Shown here in pieces: positions 26,301 through 36,110 of a stretch of DNA of 64,000 bases. The notes below the pieces were generated by a model that saw only the letters and a program-made list of their open reading frames with translations, searched no databases and was not told the DNA's origin. A program made the translations under genes and the position numbers. The number at the start of each line of letters is the position of its first letter. Position 1 is the stretch's first letter. Origin of the DNA: Cliona cf. orientalis (Eukaryota > Porifera > Demospongiae > Clionaida > Clionaidae). Location: NCBI GenBank assembly GCA_963930775.1, contig OZ005695.1:6510001-6574000 (forward strand), given 5' to 3'.

Positions 26301-26312
26301 TTGAACCTCCAT
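11334..26312 (-). CDS. MIB2-like: Mind bomb 2-like protein without a RING finger, 18 exons
   Basis: The start ATG is at 26312, with an in-frame stop just upstream; the stop codon ends at 11334. Exons: 26087-26312, 24079-24250, 23580-23686, 23331-23389, 23199-23270, 23076-23142, 22483-22586, 16967-17074, 16463-16573, 15952-16090, 15678-15826, 15517-15624, 15063-15103, 13485-13644, 13039-13190, 12831-12957, 12385-12591, 11334-11513. All phases agree and give 762 residues. Order: MIB/HERC2 (1-75), ZZ zinc finger (about 80-130: CDVC, CTRC, CPIC, H...H), a second MIB/HERC2 with [12 protein letters not shown], two REP-like repeats (the second has [10 protein letters not shown]), then about seven ankyrin repeats. 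MIB proteins ubiquitinate Notch ligands through C-terminal RINGs. None is present here; the protein ends QKHQS after the last ankyrin unit, so it may be a regulatory or catalytically dead form. Confidence 0.88.
11761..11931. mobile_element. MITE with CCCAGGTAAGTGCCCA ends
   Basis: ACTGTAGTTTCCCAGGTAAG at the left and its inverse (CCCGGGACACTACAGT) at the right. It lies in the last intron of the MIB2-like gene. Relatives are near 22690-22940, 23797-23960 and 49035-49175. Confidence 0.65.
14531..14862. mobile_element. MITE with GGATGAAGTAGGGATG ends, copy 2 (complete)
   Basis: Inverted ends of about 85 bp: GGATGAAGTAGGGATGGC at the left and GCCATTTCTACTTCATCC at the right. It lies in intron 13 of the MIB2-like gene and is the best-preserved copy of the family. 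Confidence 0.75.
17927..17934 (+). promoter_or_regulatory. TATA box of jacalin gene 1
   Basis: TATAAATA within GGCTATAAATAGGGAAGG, 86 bp upstream of the lectin ATG. The same box and flanks are conserved ahead of the second copy (20115-20122). Confidence 0.7.
18020..18705 (+). CDS. Secreted jacalin-like lectin (intact copy)
   Basis: Exons 18020-18192 and 18258-18705 join in phase 2 across a 65-nt GT-AG intron and give 206 residues. The first 19 or so residues ([19 protein letters not shown]) are a signal peptide. A linker of about 40 residues follows, then a jacalin domain (beta-prism I). It shows the glycine-rich first strand ([13 protein letters not shown]), the [11 protein letters not shown] segment, and the final [17 protein letters not shown], where GSGIDSIGF corresponds to the usual carbohydrate-binding loop GxxxD. 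Jacalin domains bind mannose or galactose glycans; the ZG16-like secreted type is the nearest animal parallel. The gene lies inside intron 7 of the MIB2-like gene on the opposite strand, behind a TATA box. A 21-bp direct repeat follows the stop. Confidence 0.9.
18726..18767. repeat. 21-bp direct repeat after the lectin stop
   Basis: TTTTTTTGATGTTTATATTGG occurs twice in tandem just after the stop of jacalin copy 1; copy 2 has a single version. Confidence 0.85.
19313..19424 (-). pseudogene. Dead duplicate of MIB2-like exon 9
   Basis: Matches exon 9 (16463-16573) closely: [20 protein letters not shown] is readable from the acceptor. It is 112 bp instead of 111, so the HGGW region shifts frame to a stop, and the splice donor GTAAGC has become GTTAGC. 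It lies in intron 7, upstream of the real exon 8 in transcription order, and cannot be spliced in usefully. Confidence 0.85.
20115..20122 (+). promoter_or_regulatory. TATA box of jacalin copy 2
   Basis: TATAAATA in the same context as for copy 1, 93 bp upstream of the ATG. The promoter is therefore preserved although the reading frame is broken. Confidence 0.65.
20208..20889 (+). pseudogene. Jacalin-like lectin, frameshifted copy
   Basis: Same two-exon structure as copy 1 (20208-20380 and 20444-20889), with the same signal peptide and splice sites. Where copy 1 reads AGACTCTCGAATGG, this copy reads AGACTCTAATGG. The two-base loss makes an immediate TAA near 20607, about a third of the way into the lectin domain. 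The rest of the domain stays open in another frame to the stop at 20889 and keeps GSGIDSIGF, so the break is recent. It could be a sequencing error or a polymorphism; as given it encodes only a truncated lectin. Confidence 0.8.
24300..24757. mobile_element. Pogo/Tigger-like MITE with TA target site
   Basis: Ends CAGTGGAACCTCC and GAGAGGTTCAACTG, flanked by TA (TATA on both sides). The interior repeats the words GGTGTCCTT and GTTCGGAGG. It lies in intron 1 of the MIB2-like gene, just upstream of exon 2. The end sequence and TA site fit non-autonomous Tc1/mariner-pogo elements. Confidence 0.75.
25583..25665. repeat. Tandem repeat of about 40-45 bp
   Basis: The segment CAAATGGTAATCTGGG...GTCATGCTCAGCAA occurs twice in succession. 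Confidence 0.7.
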
Positions 26313-26580
26313 TCTATATGGCTAGTTTTGTGGGAGTGTCAGAGCAAGACTTGACCTTTGTCCTCAAGTGGGCTCTATTGCACATGCGCATGCGCAATGG
26401 TTCATAAACGGGGTGTGCCCATGCTGATTAATGCAGCAAAATTAATTAAATAATTATACAATAAAGCTGATTCTACTAGGTGGGTATGCTTCATGAAATT
26501 ATTTACACTAAACTAGACTATAAACCATCAATTTCTATTTACAATTAGCACAATTATTATTAAAGTTCAAGTGTGCAAGT
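26313..26580. promoter_or_regulatory. Short intergenic spacer, likely promoter of the MIB2-like gene
   Basis: Only 268 bp separate the stop of the Calx-beta gene from the ATG of the MIB2-like gene, both on the minus strand. The MIB2-like promoter and the Calx-beta polyadenylation site must share this space. I see no clear TATA box. Confidence 0.4.
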
Positions 26581-29354
26581 TCACTCTGGGTCTGTGCCTG
26601 GGGTCACCTCATTCTCTGCGGAGGGTGGCTTGAAGGAGCTACTGCAATAAGCATCGTTGTCTGTCAGCTCAAATTGAGTGGCAGTGCTGCAAGAGGTTGT
26701 CTTCACATCGTCATGTAAATCAACATTGAGCTTCGATGGTTTTGAAGAGGTTACAAGTGTGCCAGGTGGCTGCAAGACTGACTCATATACATGTTCTGGC
26801 AAATTTTGGATTATTCTCTCCTTTTTCTTCTTAAATACAAATATCACTATTATAAAAGCTGCCATCACAGTAAGAAATGCTAAAGTGGACAACAGCACCA
26901 CCATTAGCACTGTGCGGATGGTGCTACTGTTCTCTGTAGATTCAGTAGGGAGATCTGTACAGAATAACATTAATATAACAAATCAATTTAATACATAGCT
27001 CTATAATAGCACCATTTTCATTGATGATAGTGGCAGTGGCTTTGTCAGGTTGGAGAAGAACATTAGGTGAAATTACCACGTCATCAGCACTGCTCAACTG
27101 GCCCAGGAATGTCTCTGAAGGCTCGGAGATCCCATCATCAATGATTTGGATGAATACCATTTGTATAGAGTCTCCAGTGAAGTTCAGGAGCTTAGAGGTC
27201 CCAGTATAGTCCAAGCCAGCTACAAATGAACGAAAGATTTACACACTGTGTACCTTTATCACAGTTTTAGTGTATACCTTTTGCACTTGATGCTTCTGTT
27301 ATAAACAAAATGGTCACCATTGCATCTAAACATCCCTGCAAAACTCCAATGGTGAAGTTGACTTCACCTCCTTCAAAGGTGGTAAGATTTGTGTCGAGGA
27401 AACCAATCACAGCAACTGCCAGAATCAAGATTGATCTGTAATATGAATGCGATGCTAAAATCATTCATTCAAATTCAACTTACTGTTTTCATCTAAAATT
27501 GTGACAACTGCTATTCCAGGGTTCAGTATGATGCGAGCTCTTTCATCTTCTGAAAGATTCAGCATGATGCTTCTGTTGAGTAAGTTAACCTTGTCCAGTG
27601 TGATAGTGAACTCTTCACTGTTTTCAGTAGAGTTACTGGATATGATGGGAATGATCAGACTACTGACGCGATTTCCTGCAATAAAAGTGACCTCGGAAGA
27701 ATCTATGGCACCAAAATCATCCCCTTCTGTAGTATCATCACAAAAATAGATTATAATTGATTAGCTGCATTAAAAATTGCTAACTATGGCTAACCTATTG
27801 CTGTCCCATTGTGGATTGATATGGGAACTACTGGTTGGTAGTCTCCAGGATTTCCTCGAATGAAGAAGATTTCTACCCTGAAAGATCCATCACTCTCTTG
27901 AATCTCGTACTTTGAAGTCCTGAACCCAAATATGAGTTCTAAAATATAATAATATTATCATTACTACTCTTGGACATTGCGTCCGACATTCACATTACCA
28001 TCATCATCTAAAATGAACACTCTAATAAAGTTGTGAGACGTTGATCCTCCAATCACTGATAGGTTTATGTGAAAAGACTCAGTGTTCTCAAATACATCAT
28101 CATTTATTATTGGAATACTAATCTGAGTGCTTCTAGTGGAATCTAGTGTTAGTTCGAGTGATTGTGGCTGGTGGTAGTCTTCTCCAACTGTATACCGATA
28201 ATTGTTAATATTATTATGGCTAGCTATGATTTACCAAAAGCACTGAATTCAGTGATGAAGAATTTTATTATTACTTCCTTCTGTAGTGAGCCTGATAGCA
28301 CTCCCACTTGGATGTTGACATCACTATCACTTTCTCTCACAGTGAAGTGTGAGAAGATGAACCCAATATCGGCATCTGATATTCAAGATATAAAGCCAGT
28401 TATAATATCAGAAAAATTAATGGATAGCTATGGCATTTTCAAATTCCACCTCACCATCATCATCGAAAATTTGAATGACGGCAGTATTTGGCTGCAGTAA
28501 CACACTCTCCGGTGCTAAACCAGGAAAGGAGAGAGAAGCTGATATGACTTCCATATTTTCATCAGCGTCATCATCAAGAATCGTCAGGGGTACGACTTTG
28601 ACAATATTTGAGGAATTAAAGGTCAGATGGTAGTTGAGACCTACATAGTCCTCTCCAGCTGGAGTTGGCAAAGGTCATATCTGTGAAAATAATAAATTGA
28701 TGAAAATAAGTACCTGTAGCAGTTGAGTCATGAGTCGAGATGCTGATGATTATTTCTCTCTCTAGTGACCCTCCAGATACTACTATCTTGATGATTGTAG
28801 CTATAGTACTGTTCTCATTCACAGTGTACTGTGTACTTTGAAATCCAATTGTGATAACTGGAATCAGAAATTAAATTATGTATGCATGTACATACAGTAA
28901 TACTCAAAAAGCTGACAAATAACTATGTATGTGATACAGGCTCACTCTCATTGTCAGTGATGTTCACAGTAGCCAATTGAACACCAATGTGAAGTCTTGA
29001 AATAACATTGTTAGTAGAGAGAGCAGCAATGAAATTCTCGACATTATTTTCAAATCTATCATCATCAAGTATTTCAACATCGACTATGTGAGATCTCAAA
29101 TTGGGACCAAATGTTAGTGGCCGATTTAGAATGGCTAGGTAATCCAAGCCATCTAAAATTAATGATTAGCTACTAATCATCTGGCAGATATTATTTTGAC
29201 AAAATTATACCTATTGCAGATCCACTCTGTGTGGTGAGGTTCACTATCACCTCATATCCAAGCTACCCAGATATCAGCTGAACAGTAAGACTGGTAAACT
29301 GATCAACTCCCTCAACCACAGTGTAAGCAGGAGGTACAAAACCAATCACAACAT
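26581..29354 (-). CDS. Calx-beta repeat membrane protein, intact 3' part
   Basis: Exons (transcription order): 29211-29354, 28946-29152, 28714-28857, 28455-28658, 28235-28375, 27999-28187, 27795-27938, 27484-27726, 27278-27415, 27013-27219 and 26581-26954. Every intron is short and in phase 1. Each Calx-beta repeat is split into an A exon (starting near IGF) and a B exon (usually ending DDD). The last exon has a 25-residue transmembrane helix, a KKKKER stop-transfer and a tail of about 80 residues with HVYESV. Calx-beta domains bind calcium in Na/Ca exchangers, integrin beta-4 and sponge or echinoderm adhesion factors; an extracellular adhesion role is inferred. The first exon listed has an in-frame TAG (29263-29265); all others are clean. 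Confidence 0.82.
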
Positions 29355-32300
29355 CTGATAGAATAATATTATCACAGAAAAAATATTTAATGACTACATG
29401 TTGATTACCATCATCGTCAATGATAGTGATAGAAGCTGCAGCAGGCCGGGTTAAGCTGAACACGACCAAGATCAGTCTGATTCTCCAGTGAAAGAGATGC
29501 TGTAAATACTCTATCACTCTCCAAGAGTAGGTTATTTACTATTGATACATACACAGTTTGAGTTGTTGAAGAACTAGAGAATATTAGAACTTCTGAAATG
29601 GGAATGTAATCCAATGGAGCTATAAATAAGTAATAGGATACATATTATTATTATAGTGAATTTTTTCCTACCATGAGCTGAGTTATCAGCCGTAGTGATT
29701 CGGACTTGAACAGTGTTTCCTTCACCTATTGTCATAATATAATATTGAAGACACTTACAATCAGAGCCACAGTTCCATTGGACTCAGAAGAAGATAAAGA
29801 AGTACTATTAGGATTGAATCCAATCAATATCTCTGCATGTAAGAAGATATATAGCATGCAGGTATGATAATCTTGGTGGATCATTTCAACCAATACACAC
29901 ATATACTTTTATGATCATAATATAATAGTAGCAGTAGCGATAGTAGGCTCCAAATATAATATAGTCCCTGGAAGGATATCAGCAGCAATCAGCCGGCCCG
30001 TTAAAGGTCTCGGATCTTTCAAAAATATTGTCGTCAATGATACCAACAAAAACAGACTTCATTACTGACTGAGGAGTCATAGCCAGAGAGGTAGTAGTTG
30101 CATTGTAGTCTAGCCCAGCTAAATGCATTTATTTCAGGAGGAAAAAAAAGAGTATAGCTCATCGTAATCATGACTAAATTGGGTGTGCAACAAAAAATCT
30201 TGGGCAGAGTTGTCAATGGTACTGAAGTTTATGGACTCATTGACTCTTAACACTCTAGAAAGAACTGCAATACGAAATATTATACTCCTCCACTATCCTC
30301 TGATGCATTTAGAACTGTGCTTTGAAATCCAATGATTGCCACTATAGGGAACAAGATAGTTGTTATGAAATATCTTGTCTATAAGCTGATACCATCATCA
30401 TCCAGGATCTTAACAGTAGCAATCTTTGGGTTTATGATCAGACGATCTCTCTCCTGATTTGTTTGCTCAATAGCTGCTCCACCAGCAGTACCAGCAAGAA
30501 ATGCTGATGATAATACAACTGTGAAAGTCTCATATTATATCTCACTGTCAATGAGGTCATCTGATAGTATCTGAACTGTTAGATATTGAATTCTATTAGC
30601 ATTTGTAAAAAGATTGACCGATTAACCACAGAAGTGTAGTCAACACTGCCTGTGAATTGGAGTACAATGACACCCAATGCAATAATATGTTAATGAAGTA
30701 ATTTTACCAGTGGCTGTTCCATGAAAAGCGGATGCATTCACATGCGGCACAAAATGTCCAGCATTGCCACTTATGAAGAAGACGCCAAGGTCTACAGATC
30801 CTACACGTTCCCACATAGAGTACACAATTGGATCAAATCCAAATGTCAGAACTAAAATTAATATAGACAATGTCATAATTATTATAATAATATGTTGAAA
30901 GTATTGCATGCTTGCTGCTGGGTTGTACACAGATATTAATGTCGTTTAGCTTGGCTTAATATTATTGCAATGCCATGTGTATATACAATTATTGTATGTG
31001 TATTATACAATTATTGTATGTGTATATATGATAATATTATTAAGCCAAGCTAAATGACTACATACAATAATATTAAGCCAAGCAGCTAAATGATGTTAAT
31101 GTCTGTGTACAATCCAGCAGCAAACATGCAATACTTTCAACACTAACCATCATCATCCAGTATGGTGACTTGTGCAGTGTTTGGTGTCAAGGTTACCCTA
31201 GAAGACGGAGTGCCGGAGAAAGCAAGACTGGCACCAAACAGCTCTATTAGCTCAAAATTAATGTTGTATCATCTATGAGAGGAACTGAAGCATCGACTGT
31301 CCTGGTGACAGTAAACTCTATTGCAGCAAAGCCACTATAGTCACTGCTGTCTGCATGCATGTATGAGGAGAGATGCACGATTCTTTGTATTTATAGCTAG
31401 CTAGTTGAATGCATGGCAGATCAGTGCGATTTACCAGAAGCAGAAATAGCATTAGTTGAGAACTGGATCACCACTGATCTCTCCAGTGAGCCTTGGATCA
31501 CTCCAATCTGGATGATAGCTTCGCCATCATTCTCACTCACTGTGTAGGAAGTGTTCAGGAAACCAATTACAACAGCTGCAAAGTTTAAAATTGCTAATAC
31601 TCGTGGCAATTACATAACAAACGTGCTTCAGATCTCACTGTCATTGTCTAAGATTTTAATGGCAGAAACATTTGGATTGAGTATTATATTTGACTATTGA
31701 AATGAATAATAAAATCTCAGCTCTAATGTAAAATTTTCAACTTTATGCTCAAACAGTGGATCATCTACGATAGTCACATTGAATGAATATTGGCGATTTT
31801 TATTATCAAAGGTCAGGATTGCAAAAATCTCTTCATAGTCAATTCCTCCAGCTAACAAATTTGAAGATTATGTGTCAATACCTTGTGACACATTGGCTTA
31901 CTTGCTGATTTAGATACTGACTGAATGTAAAGATCTATAGATTCTGAAGCTGGTAGAGGCTGATTATCAGAAACATTGAGAACTTGGATGTCAACTTGCA
32001 GAGTTCTGATACTTCATCAACAGTGTAACTTGTATTGGTAAATCCAATGATAACTATTATAGCTAAATAAGAAGAAAACATAACATGATAAAGATTTAAT
32101 TACAATGAGTTTATAAACTTACAGTCATCATCTAAAATTGTAATAAAGATTTTGGATGATGAATATTCAGGATATAGAGAAATTGGAAAATTTTCCACCT
32201 CAATTTCTTCATGGAGATTATCTGCAAGTAACTCAAATGGAAAGGAATCCTCTGTTGAAGGGGGGGGGGGGGGGAAGAGGTTAGTGAACCTGTATGACCA

Positions 32301-32618
32301 GGTGAGAATCCAAAACGATAATCTTGATCAATAGTAGCTGATTGAATTATACCAGAATAAGCTGAATCTGCTACTCGAAAAGAAAAGAGAAAAGTCTGTT
32401 CTGAAATCATGTTTTCTTCTTTGATCAGAAAGATACTATTAGGTCCATTTTCTGGGTAGCTAACCAGTTGGTGACACATAAAATTCATCTATGATTTCAT
32501 CAAATGGTGGCTCTGTGTATGTGTAGCCCGGGAGCTCAAATCCAATTCTGATTGCTAAAGTGATATAGGTTACTATCATAGTAATACTATTAGCTACAAG
32601 CAGGGAGGCTCGTTTCAT
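29355..32618 (-). pseudogene. Calx-beta gene, decayed 5' part (six repeats and signal peptide)
   Basis: The same A/B exon pattern continues upstream to a probable start at 32618, where MKRASLLVANSITMIV is followed by RIGFELPGY. Six further Calx-beta repeats are readable, but most have damage. Frameshifts occur near 32465, 32010, 31260, 30600, 30290, 30000, 29735 and 29445, and stops in frame occur near 31695 and 30530. Intact exons remain in between (31435-31575, 30708-30851). A 15-G run at 32260-32274 lies in a short intron and would act as the polypyrimidine tract on the minus strand. Either the array is degenerating from its 5' end or this stretch has many indel errors; the neighbouring genes read cleanly, which favours decay. 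Confidence 0.7.
30894..31142. mobile_element. Palindromic MITE inside a Calx-beta intron
   Basis: Arms of about 80 bp (starting GTTGAAAGTATTGCATG) are inverse copies around an AT-rich centre with TATACAATTATTGTATGTG repeated. It explains the only long intron in this part of the gene. Confidence 0.75.
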
Positions 32619-32701
32619 TTGCCCCCTGCTGAACGTGATTGTTGTATTTTGGCATTTAGGACACACAAAAGTAGGGGATAGTAAGTACAACTGCATGTAC
32701 A

Positions 32702-32972
32702 CCAAGAGTATATAATAGAGACTCAGAGAGAGGAGAGTATCCTACTCCAGTATAGTTAATAGCTGTTAGGCAAGGTTATGACCATTATAATCATATTCAT
32801 GCCTGTGGGAAGCCATGCAGGGCGCTAGCGTGCACACTACACCATGATAGCAGACAGCTTGTGTAAACTGTTAGATATGAATATGATTATAAAGGTCATA
32901 ACCGCTGTTACACTGTACTATACTGGAGTAGGATACTCTCCCTCCCTCTCTATTATAATTATTATACTCTTG
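32702..32972. mobile_element. Palindromic MITE upstream of the Calx-beta gene
   Basis: About 100-bp inverted arms starting near AAGAGTATATAATAGAG and containing GAGTATCCTACTCCAGTATA; the right arm is the inverse. It sits within 100 bp of the presumed start codon, so it may have disturbed the promoter. Confidence 0.75.
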
Positions 32973-33588
32973 ATGTGCACGTAGAGTGGACTTGTCTGTG
33001 ATGAGGCCCCAGGGCCCAGTAGCTTTTGCATACATATAATATTATATACTGTGCCGCTACAGTAACTCTTTCTAAGGGTACATGGCCACAGACCAGAGTA
33101 CTAGTGTAACTTGCAACTGCAGATCAGCAAAGTGGCTGAAACTGCGTCATGCACAAGTTTACTTAAAGGATAGGAAAACTCCATATGGGGGTTATACATG
33201 GGATTGATTTAAATCAAGGATTCCATGGGTTACTCCATGTATTATTTATACATGGAATTGTTTTAAGTCAATCAACTTAAATTGCCGAGATCTATTAGCT
33301 AGCTATCAGGGAAGATTTTAAAAAGTGTATAAAATGCCAAAATTTGAATTTTGATTAAAAATAATAATAACATGTCTATAGGTAGACTTGATCTGGCCAC
33401 AAATTTACCGGTCCACTTGCAATAATTAATCATATAATTGCCACTCAAGTAGCTATAATTAAACTTTAATGTGCCACATGAAAGTATATGGTAACCACTA
33501 AATTTACACAGTAAATTTTGGAGCTATATAAATAATGATAGCTATAGCTAAATATTAAACAGCAGATTCTAATTCTATTGATTACGTA
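32973..33588. other. No gene seen
   Basis: AT-rich sequence upstream of the Calx-beta gene; no open frame or repeat I can name. Confidence 0.4.
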
Positions 33589-33799
33589 TACCGTATAGCG
33601 GGAAACTTTCGAGGGAGAAAACTTTCACGAATTTCTCGATTTTCCCGCCATCCGCGAAAGTTTTCTCCACGAAATTCTAGGCATGCCACACCCATTATGC
33701 GACCAGTTTTAACATTCCGCGAAAGTTTTCTCCGCGAAATGCTCCTTTCCTACCGATCCGCGAAAGTTTTCTCCTTCGAAAATTTCCCGCTATACGGTA
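33589..33799. mobile_element. MITE with TACCGTATAGCGGGAAA ends
   Basis: Perfect inverted ends of about 16 bp, with CGCGAAAGTTTTCTCC words repeated between them. A possible diverged end recurs near 63538 (TGTATAGCGGGTAATTTTCG). Confidence 0.75.
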
Positions 33800-35266
33800 A
33801 TACTTATTAGATAGTTCATGACAACGAGTACTGAGAATTATGAAATTATTCTTACGCTATTTAATAAAATGCGCAGAGTTTCGGCTATCGTATGGTTAGA
33901 TTATAGATTTTGCAGGGTAGGTAGGTAGGGTTGGGTTTCAGCTAGGCCATATAAAATAACTTACTTGATTCTCATCCCCGCCCGTCCCAATTTTTACGAG
34001 CGGCGTGTTATACCCGAAATCCGCTCCCAACTTAGAAAATTTCCAGAATATAAGTAGCGATTTCCAACCTCTAAAATTAGCTGTGTTTTAAGGACATTAG
34101 AATCTCAGATTAAATCGTGAGGTACCAGCTCCTCCAAGACCTTGCTTTAAAAGCGCGATGATAGGCGATCATTTTGGCGTTTGTTTTGCAAAAATCGGTC
34201 AGTAGTTTAGGAGTTTTTTTTTTTTTTTTTTTCCGAGGAGACCAGAACACTAAGCAGAAAAAAAAAATTGTCCGAAAACCACCACATAGTCGAGCTGGAT
34301 ACATAGTAGAGCCATACAATGCAAGCAGGCAGCCTATACATCAATTTTGACCAAAGTGGGTAATGGTCGTCACGTTGATGTGCACGCGTGACCCCACCCC
34401 TCACGTAGTGCGTGGGCGGAAAACATTGCAACTGCATGGCTTCCTATACAAACATATGGGAAAACTTCAAAGGGCCATAACTTTAATTCTAAGGCGTGAA
34501 TCAAAAATCTGTCCGGTCAAATCTCTAGTTTCGAACCATTCTGCGTGCCCATGTAAAAATTATCCCCCCAAGTGCTCCCAAACCCCCCATGAATTAGATT
34601 ATTTATTTAAATTTGCTTTTTCAAGCTACCGTGCACACTAAGCAGAAAAAAAAAAACTGCGGCACATAAGTATACATACCTGCATTGTATAGGTTCGCAC
34701 AAATTAATATGCACTTAGGCTTACTTTACATTGATTGTTTACCATGCACATACATACACTGCAATACTTTATGTACATTTGGTATATATTACTATGGTAA
34801 CAACAACTAATGTCACTAAAACCATTCTTCAGTAGAGTAGAGCATCCCGGAGATAGTCAAGTCATGTTCAAAACAGCTACCCTAGCCCACAATAATTTAA
34901 TCAATGTATAGTGCCTGTACGATTTAGCATTGGTATACCATAGTAACAATACCAAATACCTCAGGTGATTTCCACCCGCTCTAACTGCGCTGCAGGCGCA
35001 GTTAGAGCTTGCTGGAAATCATGTAAGGAAATCATCTAAGGACCTACCATGCACACTAAGCACAAAAAGTTGCACATAATTAGAAACATGCATGTATATA
35101 ATATTCATACGCTACAGTATAGTAATATTATAGTCATCTCGAGTATTACTATAAAAAAATTGTCCAGAAACCACCACATAGTTGAGCTGGATGCCCATAC
35201 AATCGGAAACAAGGCCATCTATGCTCCTAATAGAGCCTAGAAAACACAGAGTATATGATCAGTGTT

Positions 35267-35445
35267 GAGGTTCAGTACCAGTGGCCGCTGCAATACGTTA
35301 CTTCCTACTAGTACTCAAGATCACCACAGCTCACACACAAGGCTAGGGGAAGAGGTTCAGTACCTGTGGCCACTGTAACACGTTACTTTGTACTAGTACT
35401 CAAGATCACCACAGCACACACACAAGGCTAGGGGAGCACAAAACA
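35267..35445. repeat. Tandem duplication of about 90 bp
   Basis: GAGGTTCAGTACC...CACACACAAGGCTAGGGG occurs twice in a row, and once more in diverged form near 37455-37535. Confidence 0.75.
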
Positions 35446-36007
35446 ATTTTAGTTACTATGATGTTTCTAGAGCTCAATTAGATGTATTTTCCCACACACT
35501 GATCCACACATACAAAATGTAAAACTATAGCTGTATTACCCCACCTACCTCTCAGCAAAAACGGGAGAGTTACTGTTGTGACTGCTTCCTCATCCATTCA
35601 GCAAGTCTCTGGATACAATACCAGCTGCATGGTAGCCTATGCATGTACTGGACTAGCGATTTTCTAAATAACGCACACCGGGACTCAAAACATTGCAAAC
35701 ACATGGCTTCGCTGTACAAACATATGGGTAAACTTTAAAGGGCCGTAACTTTAATTCTAAGACATGAATCAAAATTCCCCAGGGTCAAATCTCTAGTTTC
35801 GACCCATTCTGCGTGCCCATATAAAAAGTATCTCCCCAGGTGCTCCCAGTTCCCCCACGAATTATTATATTTTCTTTTTTTCTACTTAGTGTGTAACAAG
35901 CTACCGTGCACACTAAGCAGAAAAAAAAGCGTCACATAATTAGAAACAAGCATGCATGTATAATAGTAGGTTCAATTAATATTCACACGAATAGTCATCC
36001 TGAGTAC

Positions 36008-36110
36008 AGTCTCGTGCCCAGGCCCCTTTCACGCACGCGGAGAGAAGGGGTCTGGCAATTGGCCAGACCCCTTCTCTCCGCGTGCGTGAAAGGGGGCTGG
36101 GCATGAGACT
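36008..36110. mobile_element. Near-perfect GC-rich hairpin MITE (AGTCTCG...GAGACT)
   Basis: Two arms of about 48 bp, AGTCTCGTGCCCAGGCCCC and the inverse, meet at a short CAATTG centre. The ends match other AGTCTCG-type elements in the window (45203-45247, 52931-53293). Confidence 0.85.

Noticed and set aside
35267-35445. Direct repeats considered as a CRISPR-like array
   Set aside because: Only two units of about 90 bp with no spacer structure, in a eukaryotic genome.
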